64,000 bases of DNA from Symsagittifera roscoffensis (lineage: Eukaryota; Xenacoelomorpha; Acoela; Convolutidae). The notes below the pieces were generated by a model. It was not told where the DNA came from and did not search any database. It saw only the letters and a program-made list of their open reading frames with translations. The position numbers were made by a program, and so were the translations under genes. This document shows positions 55,641-64,000 of this stretch, piece by piece; position 1 is the first letter of the stretch, and every line of letters begins with the position of its first letter. The DNA is taken from positions 46,143,785 through 46,207,784 of the forward strand of contig NC_087068.1 in NCBI RefSeq assembly GCF_963678635.1, in the 5' to 3' direction.

Positions 55641-55965
55641 TGTCATAGTGATTAAATTAGTTCACTTATCGTTTAGTTTATGTTCATTATAACATCTGTC
55701 AATCAACCAACTCTACACCGGTGCTAGACACAGTTGACAGGTACTAGCCTTCGGAGCACTTGCCACCCTTTGGTAACCTCATATTTCAGTTGTGGCTTAT
55801 GATCTTATTAGAAAACAGTTTGTTACTTAACATTGGAATTTAACCTTACGAAACCTTATCTTTCTTTCAACAACAGCCATTACTACATAAGGCCCAGGAG
55901 AAATGTTGATCCCCGAAACGTTTTTATATAAAAGAGTTTTATCGACAAAATGTGGGAGAAAGAAA
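55641..55965 (+). mobile_element. Second LTR-like sequence
   Basis: Starts TGTCATAGTG, parallel to 54150 but heavily diverged. Contains a strong TATA box (TTTTTATATAAAAGAG at about 55921), as expected in an LTR. No primer-binding site was identified downstream. Confidence 0.3.
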
Positions 55966-57880
55966 CGTAGGACCCGATGGTCGTCACATTAGACGACAGT
56001 TGTCCCAAAGCGGTACTCCTTGCAATCATAGTGGTTTCTATCTGACCTCCTCATTCATATTTCTCACCGCTCCACAAATCGACGCTTTTTGCAGAGCTGC
56101 CTTGACATGTTTATCAAACACCACCACCCCAACGGGTAAAACGATTTTGATATCAGTCAGTTAAGTTTTGCAGAGCAGAGACGTTTGGTCGATCATTCAA
56201 TGTCAAAAATTGTCTCAGAGCAGACAATATATTTCAAAACATTTTTTTTGGTTTAGTAAACAAAACTGTAAATACATATAGACATAGAAGTTAATTTTTT
56301 TTTATTAACAAACGTCTTATATTTGTCTCTAACCAACTATGTGTCTAACTAACTACTTTGATTAAAGTGACTGAAATGAAAATGGTTCTCCACTTTTCTC
56401 TCTCAAAAAAGTTTGCATTAATTTTGCTTTATAAGTGATAGAAACAAAAAAAAACCTTCCAATTAGGGTACTGGGAACTTTTCTTAAACTGTTCTTCACA
56501 TCAGCAGCTTTATTGGGTTGCAGCCGAATGAGACGAAAAAACAAAGCTCATGTTCATCAGATTTTAAAAAACGTTTTTATACCTTATACATCTCAAGTCG
56601 GTTTACCTTTCCTAAATTATCCACCGATTTCAATAAATGTGGATTGTTTGTGGATCCCAAAAATAAATTAAAGTCACTTGTTTTTGAAATTATGCGTTGT
56701 ATTCTCTTAAATGATCAATTTGGATCTAAAACTTTTCGGAATGGTATAAAATTTTCTGGTAATCATGAAAAACGATAGCAATTTTTTGCTCTTTTTGCCA
56801 CCAAAAAAATCTGCGGTGAAACTAAGTATAGCAAAGGACAATATTTGAAGACCTGGCAAGGAAATTGCGACTCACTTAGTTCAGAGCAGAACAAAATTCA
56901 GCAGAGTAGATAACATTTTCGAACAAATGTTGACAAAAGTCTAATTTTGGATTTGAGTTAATAGGAATGATCTTTGTGTTTTCGAAGTTTTACACTTACT
57001 CAATTCCCATTTTGCTAAAAAATTGTCAGTTTAATTATTTTTGATTTGAAAGATCGTCAAATTTATCCAATCAGAAATATGTTTTGTAGACGCATTAAAC
57101 ATAGTTTTTTGGTTGATTTTCAGACAGAAATCAATGTGACCCTTTAGAACTTGTCAATTTTTTTTCACAAAGAAGGTTAATTAGAACGAAGTAAAATAGT
57201 TTTTGGCTCAGGTTTAGAATAAAAGAAAGCATGGATAGCAGATTACCGTGCAAGTAGCGCAGAAAAAAAAAACATACAATTTCAAACTTGTGACATTTTT
57301 TGTGCATATGGCGTCATAAAAGGAGCTGGATCGAAAAAGTTCGAACATAAAAAACTTTGGCCTAACTACCCGGGTCGAGGTTTGTGGGGTATTGGGATCT
57401 CCGTTCAAGACTTATCATCTTTCAATTCTTGGCAAAACTCTTGAATGCTATTGTTTAGGTTACCAATTTTAAGCAATTAACTTTATTTTTCACAGCGCCA
57501 ATCACAGAGAAAAAGAAGAGACCGCAATCAAAAATAATCAGTTTTTGCTCAAAAACCTTAGTTTGCAGCAAAAAAAATCTGCAACCTTTCATAATTTGCT
57601 GTGAAAAAGCGGCAAGCGCGATCGAGAAGTGTTACTAGTCTTGGTCAAAATGAAAAAAAAAGAAACAGCACAAACTTTTTTTTAATAATAGCAAGAGGAC
57701 ACCAAATTTAATGCCAAGATTTGTTAACCACTCACAGTATATATTTTTTTTCTCTATTTTCTCTACTTGTAAGCAAATCAATGCAATAGGCGTCAATCTT
57801 AACTCAAAATAACCAAAACCAAAGGCCTAGATTTATTTCCGCTAGTGCGGAAATTACTGAAAGCTATTTACTGAACACAA
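55966..57880. other. No supported gene
   Basis: AT-rich; frames at 56362-56778 overlap on both strands and are not protein-like. A solo piece of the 30.5-33.5 kb arm family sits near 57230-57290. Confidence 0.45.
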
Positions 57881-57894
57881 AAACTGTAACGAAG

Positions 57895-60290
57895 AAAATT
57901 GAATGTATGTCTTCGGTGAAAACAACACTGTTTTTGGGTAATTGATCTCTATATCAATAAAAATCTTTGATAATTTTATTTCAAGCTAGTGTATCAGTAA
58001 TGATTGTTATAAAACGGCATTTACAACCCTTAAGAACTAGCCTGAAAAATAGTCATGAAACCTTCTGGTCCCTTTTCACAATTCTATGAGCGGAAAAAAA
58101 TTAGACTCAAAACTATCCTCTAAAGTAGACTCAAAAAATTAGATTAAACTCTCCTCCGGCTTATTCAAAATTTAAAGAGGCAACTGAGCAAATTTTGTAA
58201 GTTTTTTGTTTTGAAACTAGCCACAGTCGTATAACTTTTGAGTTTCTTCGTTGTTTTGATATTTTACATAGTACTTATTTAGTTAATCAATTCAAATATG
58301 ATTTACTTGAAACTTTGTGAAAAACATTTGAAACTTGGAATTTAGTGTTTACTCAGCCTAATTGTTGTGATGAAATTGTTATATAGTTCAAAATATTGTT
58401 TCAAGTACTTATTATATAGTTTCAGGAGTTTAATGGAACACTAATTGATTTCAATGGGCCTTGACTATTGGATCATCAAGGCACTTTTGCTGGCTTCTCT
58501 GAATTTTTTCCTGGCACATTTCTGACTATTTCTGGACTGTATACAATGACGACACAATGCTTCTCATGATGCCCGATGCATTCTCTAGCTTCAGAGGGAG
58601 AAAAGTACTATCTATATATACAATCTTGTAAATATCCTAACCACGTAACAAATTAGTTCTGATCCGAACGCTAGTCCTCAAATAAACTAGTGTATCAGTG
58701 TTGATTGTTCTAAAACGGCATTTACAACCCTTAAGACTTAGCCTGAAAAATAGTAATGAAACCTTTTGGTCCCAAAACTCAAACCTCTAAATTGAATGTA
58801 TGTCTTTGGTGAAAACAACATTGTTTTTGGGTAATTGATCTCTATATCAATATTAATCTTTGATAATTTTATTTTAAGCTAGTGTATCAGTAATGATTGT
58901 TAAAACACGGCATTTACAACCCTTAAGAATTAGCCTGAAAAACAGTCATGAAACCTTCTGGTCCCTTTTCGGAATTCTATGAGCGGAAAAAATTAGACTC
59001 AAAACTATCCTCTAAATTAGACTCAAAAAATTAGATTAAACTCTCCTCCGGCTTATTCAAAATTTAAAGAGGCAACTGAGCAAATTTTGTAAATTTTTTG
59101 TTTTGAAACTAGCAACAGTCGTATAACTTTCGAGTTTCTTCTTTGTTTTGATATTTTACATAGTACTTATTTAGTTAATCAACTCGAATATGATTTTACA
59201 TGAAAAGAAGATTGTCCTTGAAAACCCAATACTTCAATTATCTAAAAAAATTTATAAACTCAAAAGACGAATCACTGAGATTGAAAAAAGAAATTGCCTT
59301 ATAAGGTCATCAGTCTTCTAAAACTGCCCTGGATTATAAAACCTATAAAAGCGCAAGAAAAAGACACAAAAATCATCTAAAATTTTCAAACAAGAATGAG
59401 ATGAAACTTCATTTTCAGAATCTTGACAGTCCCAAAAAGCCCTTTCATCAACTCCATATGAAGTGCAGTGACGCAAACTATCCAGATAAAATAATTGCAC
59501 TAATCACTTGCACACTTGATCAATGTTAAAAAAAAGAAATTGAACAGTTGTATCTAATTTGTTCAAATAAATCTTTTTGGTTCGATAAAATTTGCCTAAG
59601 CCCCATAAATTCTCTAGCTTCAGAGGGAGAAAAGTACTATCTATATATACAATCTTGTAAATATCCTAACCACGTAACAAATTAGTTCTGATCCGAACGC
59701 TAGTCCTCAAACAAACTAGTGTATCAGTGTTGATTGTTCTAAAACGGCATTTACAACCCTTAAGACTTAGCCTGAAAAATAGTAATGAAACCTTTTGGTC
59801 CCAAAACTCAAACCTCTAAATTGAATGTATGTCTTTGGTGAAAACAACATTGTTTTTGGGTAATTGATCTCTATATCAATAATAATCTGATAATTTTATT
59901 TTAAGGTGTATCAGTAATGATTGTTAAAAAACGGCATTTACAACCCTTAAGAATTAGCCTGAAAAACAGTCATGAAACCTTCTGGTCCCTTTTCGGAATT
60001 CTATGAGCGGAAAAAATTAGACTCAAAACTATCCTCTAAATTAGACTCAAAAAGTTAGATTAAACTCTCCTCCGGCTTATTCAAAATTTAAAGAGGCAAC
60101 TGAGCAAATTTTGGAAATTTTTTGTTTTGAAACTAGCAACAGTCGTATAACTTTCGAGTTTCTTCTTTGTTTTGATATTTTACAAAGTACTTATTTAGTT
60201 AATCAATTCGAATATGATTTTACTTGAAACTTTGTGCAAAATATTAGAAACTTGGAATTTAGTGTTTACTCAGTCTAATTGTTGTCTTGA
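57895..60290. repeat. Nested direct repeats (about 1 kb unit) interrupted by non-LTR fragments
   Basis: TCTCTAGCTTCAGAGGGAGA at 58582 recurs at 59611 (offset 1,029). Within each copy the block GTGTATCAGT...GGCATTTACAACCCTTAAGA occurs twice, and a further copy precedes at about 57985. The block AGACTCAAAACTATCCTCTA...GTTGTTTTGATATTTTACA is present three times (about 58100, 58995, 60020). Similarity is high (about 95% by eye). No coding frame. Confidence 0.85.
59199..59612 (+). mobile_element. Duplicated fragment of the non-LTR element
   Basis: Matches 61699-62113 almost base for base (TGAAAAGAAGATTGTCCTTG through AGCCCCATAAATTC). This is the linker between endonuclease and RT. It carries no complete domain and sits inside the 1-kb direct repeat. 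Confidence 0.85.
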
Positions 60291-60733
60291 TTAAAAGTTC
60301 AAGTTCTTTTGGCTGATTTCGATACAAAGGAGCTCCCCAACGACGTGACAATTCATTCTTACCGGGGTTCTTTCTGCAAGGAAAAACCCTCAGTCATCAC
60401 AAAGTATAATTAAGTTGAACTCAAATCAGTCACTTTTCAGGAGGGCACTCGAGCATGGCACTTGTGACGAAATTACTCCAAAAGTCAGTCGATGAGCTGT
60501 TTGAAGAGTTTTGTGCATCCATTATTGAAAGAGAGTACAAGTTGAAGCCCTGTTAACTTTGTCAAGTTCCACCTCTTAAATCAGCACCTGACAAGTGGCA
60601 AAGAACAACTGAGTTCAACCGTCTTTTTGCAATTAAATATAGGAGAAACAAAAATCAAAATGTACCAATTTACTTAAAAAAAATTGTTCAGCTTGTATCT
60701 ACAGTGCAGTTTTTATCCTTTTTTCAGATTTCA

Positions 60734-60865
60734 ATGTCGCAAATCTTGCTTCTCCTATGCGAGAACATCGAAGTTAACCCAGGCGCAGTCATGTCTTTTG
60801 AGAACCTCAAAAGTAGTGCGAAACAACACCATGAGTATATCAACTCTAAACTGCATAAGCCCTAA
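60734..60865 (+). pseudogene. 43-residue start of a non-LTR polyprotein with a 2A-like motif
   Basis: ATG 60734 to TAA 60863. After a leucine run (MSQILLLLC) comes ENIEVNPGA at 60761-60787, which resembles the 2A consensus D-[V/I]-E-x-N-P-G-P. Asp is replaced by Asn and the final Pro by Ala. 2A-like peptides preceded by a leucine-rich stretch are known at the N-terminus of some CR1/L2-type non-LTR elements, for example in sea urchins. Loss of the last proline should abolish ribosome skipping. Downstream the reading shifts frame and leads into the endonuclease. Confidence 0.6.
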
Positions 60866-63230
60866 AACAAACGTGCTGATCTACGCTACCTTTCAGAAGT
60901 AATTGACTCAAACACTAGAACTGTCTCACTAAAACTTGGCCGGATGAAACTTGCGATCGTCTCACCTACTCGTTCTATGTGTCAATTCATATCATGTTCT
61001 GATGGGACCGAAATGAAATTTGCTCTGGTCAAAAATCAGGAGGGGGTACACTTCTTCGAATCCCAAAAAATTTCAACCCAAAGATCCTGGAAGACTTAAA
61101 TTACTTACGTCCCTCCTACTTTGAAGGAATATGGGTAGAGTCTAGTCCAATCATATCACAGCAATCAAAGAGGCAGGTAAAAGCTCTTGCTTACAATCCG
61201 AACAAGCATTTTAAACAATTATTCATTAAAAACACATTGAAAGACATTGGCTATGTAGCTTTGAAAGCCAGAGATTTAACTGTCTTTGGAGATCTCAACA
61301 TCAATTACTTGAACAAACTAGCCAATTTTCAAAGTGATTTGATTAAACAAGATCAGTTGTCCGTCGCAAAAAAAACGTTGCAAACAAATATCTCGGCACA
61401 TAGCAGATCTCTCTTGGATTATATTATCGCGACCAAATTTCTTTGTAAAAAGTTTTTTTGTAGCAGAAGCACCATATAAAACAAACCATCTGATGTCAAT
61501 GTGTATTAGTAAAGTCAAAGGAACAGAGAAAAATGTCCCAATTTGAGTTAGGAGATTCAACAAAAAATACAATAAAAATCGATTTTTTGAGAAACTGAAT
61601 CGAAGCCTATGGTTTCTTATCTACCAAGAACAAACAGCTTCATTTATCTTACTTAAATTTGAGCAAATATTCACAGAGATTTTAAGTATTCACGCACCAC
61701 ATGAAAAGAAGATTGTCCTTGAATACCCAATACTTCAATTATCTAAAAAAATTTATAAACTCAAAAGACGAATCACTGAGATTGAAAAAATAAATTGCCT
61801 TATAAGGTCATCAGTCTTCTAAAACTGCCCTGGATTATAAAACCTATAAAAGCGCAAGAAAAAGATACAAAAATCATCTAAAGTTTTCAAACAAGAATGA
61901 GATGAAACTTCATTTTCAGAATCTTGACAGTCCCAAAAAGCCCTTTCATCAACTCCATAAAAAGTGCAGTGACGCAAACTATCCAGATAAAATAATTGCA
62001 CTAATCATTTGCACACTTGATCAATGTTAAAAAAAAAGAAATTGAACAGTTGTCTCTAATTTGTTCAAATAAATCTTTTTTGTTCGATAAAATTTGCCTA
62101 AGCCCCATAAATTCGGTTCTAGGTTATTCGATGAATGATGCTCTTCTATACACAACAAAAAAATTTCATCTTGACAAGCATAATGTATTAGCAGCGGTAT
62201 TTTTACATCTCTCGAAAACCTTTGATTCACTTTTACAACCTTTCCTCGAACAAAAACTGAGGAATCTTTGTTTTGAACCATCAGCCACTGATCTAGTAAA
62301 ATCCTTTCTAAAAAACAGACAGCAGCTAACAATTGTAAATGGTGCATATTCCGATTGATTCAATTGGAGGAACGTGTACCTCAGGATACTGTACTGGTAC
62401 TTTTGCGGTTCATTTTAAATGTTAATGATATGCCAGAAACTTGAGACAAATCATGTACTATTGTACAGCATGCCGATGACTCAACACTGCTAAGCTTCCA
62501 TCCAAACGCGATATCCGCAACACAAATCATTGAATCCAGTTCAACCGAATATTCTCATATTTTCAATTAAGCCATACAATGATACATGTAGGCAAAACCC
62601 AGTTCATCATTTTCTCTGCTCCATCGAGAAACAAACTCATTGAAAACTCTAAGCTGCTAGTAGAGAAGTAGAGAACTACCAAGTCAAAATATCTGAATCT
62701 ATCAAGTTTCTCGGTTTTAACAAAGAAAAAAATTAACAAAGTGTTACAGAAGATGGCTATTGCAATCCAAACAATCAAATGCATAAGAGATGGAGTTCTT
62801 CTACGAACCAGAATCGTTTTACTCAAAACATTTGTATAAAGCCGTCTACACTATCCATTCATGATCTTGAATTGTTACACGAAAAAAATGTAGACAAGCT
62901 GCAAAATCATTTTAAATGGGGTGTACGGGTTGTCATTAACATAAACATAAGAGATTCTGAGGGAAAAACACAGAACTCCCACGTGATATATGCTAGTTAT
63001 ATGACCAAATAAATATTAACGCAATTTCTTAATAAATCAAGCCGAAACAGAATTAGAGACTTGAGCTGCTTGCAATTTCCGAATTCTAATTTCCGCTATA
63101 ATCATCGCACCGGCTGGAATCTGCCAGGATTGTGTGAAACCGAGTTTCTTCGCAGGTCATACAGGTTAGACTCTACCAACATCTAACTTCCCCATTATTT
63201 TTTAAGGAGAGTCTTTAATAATCAGGGACT
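60866..63230 (+). pseudogene. Decayed non-LTR retrotransposon (endonuclease and reverse transcriptase)
   Basis: The APE-type endonuclease signature GDLNINYL lies at about 61288-61311, and SRSLLDYI near 61404 is the usual following motif. The RT region shows AVFLHLSKTFDSL (about 62194), LKNRQQLTIVNG (about 62313), VPQDTVL (about 62375), FILNVNDMP (about 62411) and HADD at 62469-62480 in place of YADD or FADD. A thumb-like tail (AIAIQTIKCIRDGVLLRTRI) lies near 62757-62815, and SRNRIRDLSC near 63040 may be the C-terminus. Stops and frame changes are frequent, so the element is dead. It resembles the CR1/Jockey group. A 3' tail or target duplication could not be identified. Confidence 0.8.
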
Positions 63231-63553
63231 AATGAATGATTTTTTTTGTATTCACGTGTTTTAGTAATAACAAACACTTGTTCCAACGACAATCATTTTT
63301 GTTACTGCAACATTTGTTGCTACAAAAGAATGTTTACTTTCTCTCAAGTTATGAAAACATGAAGTTCAGTAGATGAACACTTTTTGTGTGCTCAACTGCT
63401 TGTTTTATTGAGTCGAGTTTACTATTCGAGAAAACTCTCTGTATGGTCTCTTGAGATCATTAACCCGCTGTTTTGTGACACTTTTTTGAAATTTTGTATT
63501 TTGCATACCTTTTCGATTGAAAAATTGCGTAGATGCAATTAAAACATGTACAA
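63231..63553. other. AT-rich spacer
   Basis: No gene seen. A loose GTTGCTAC/GTTACTGCAACATTTG phrase occurs near 63300 but no structure was established. Confidence 0.4.
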
Positions 63554-63736
63554 CTGTTTCGTGTTTAAACATTTTGTATTTGATAGAATAAACTGCAACA
63601 TGATTTATTTTTTCTTCACTTTTTCTTGAGAAAAGAAACATGACTATCTGTTTCGTGTTTAAACATTTCGTATTTGATAGAATAAATTGCAAAATGATTT
63701 TTTTTCCACTTTTTTGTGAGAAAAGAAACATAACTT
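63554..63736. repeat. Two direct 94-bp repeats
   Basis: CTGTTTCGTGTTTAAACATT starts at 63554 and 63648. Each copy continues through TTGATAGAATAAA to GAGAAAAGAAACAT. Confidence 0.9.
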
Positions 63737-64000
63737 AGTTTTTTGTCTAATAAAATTTCTCAGTATCTAATGTTTTTTTTGGTTTCAAAATCGTTTTGTT
63801 TAATTTTGCTCCAATAACAACTTTATGTGTTTTTTAGACCATTGCTTTTGTTTTTTCGCTATTGACGGTGAGATTGATTTCTTTCAGCCTAACTGAAGTT
63901 TTGAATGCTGCCGTATGATGATATTGTGCTAATGAGTCATTTGTTGGTGAAATTGAAATTGTATCGTCGTCAGCCTAAAAAAATCGTCAGCCTCCTTCTT
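63737..64000. other. No gene seen to the window end
   Basis: T-rich sequence. The last 40 bases contain a doubled CGTCAGCCT phrase. Confidence 0.4.

Noticed and set aside
57366-57385. ACCCGGGTCGAGG as a further copy of the CCCGGGTTGAC terminus
   Set aside because: Only the palindromic ACCCGGGT core matches; the following bases differ and no partner was found nearby.

Overview
The window is nuclear DNA from an AT-rich animal genome that is dense in repeats. Three things point to an animal: a secreted protein built from EGF-like, thrombospondin-1-like and C-type lectin-like modules with a spliceosomal intron, AATAAA polyadenylation signals, and a transposon set (Ty3/gypsy, non-LTR elements, hAT-like MITEs, a Maverick-like integrase tail). 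Nothing in the sequence identifies the species. One assembly gap (200 N) lies at 3210-3409.

Layout. 0.3-2.0 kb holds a broken Ty3/gypsy pol. 2.4-8.4 kb is a graveyard of short, stop-ridden coding-like segments on both strands; it includes a Maverick/Polinton-like integrase C-terminus and a duplicated minus-strand helical protein with what looks like a 54-bp intron. 9.0-12.7 kb is a tandem pair of about 1.9-kb units with foldback-like structure. 12.7-15.5 kb is gene-free and partly GC-richer. A small His/Gly-rich, basic-tailed protein gene lies at 15.5 kb. 17.1-25.6 kb is a near-identical four-unit tandem array (2.12 kb per unit), each unit carrying a hAT-like MITE and a GTCGAA-rich minisatellite. 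26.0-29.5 kb is a second tandem pair of foldback-like units related to those at 9-12.7 kb. 30.5-33.5 kb is a nested inverted-repeat composite.

The main genes lie at 34-41 kb: a second His/Gly-rich basic protein (34.07 kb), a single-exon 951-residue disordered protein (34.66-37.52 kb), and the two-exon modular lectin (38.53-40.83 kb). The lectin has one MITE in its intron and another just after its stop codon. 41.9-50.5 kb is a six-unit diverged tandem array with no clear coding content. A tRNA-like pol III promoter sits at 50.8 kb. 51.7-55.9 kb is an old LTR-retroelement region; its 199-residue acidic/basic ORF is the only long intact frame. 57.9-60.3 kb holds nested direct repeats. 60.7-63.2 kb is a decayed non-LTR retrotransposon that still shows a 2A-like motif, an endonuclease signature and an RT signature.

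The genes form no operon or pathway. The clearest functional link is the paralogous pair of His/Gly-rich basic proteins at 15.5 and 34.1 kb, with the second one immediately upstream of the large disordered protein. The most unusual structures are the foldback-like family with GGATTCCGCAA iteron arms, the 2.12-kb array, and the degenerate 2A-like motif in the non-LTR element.
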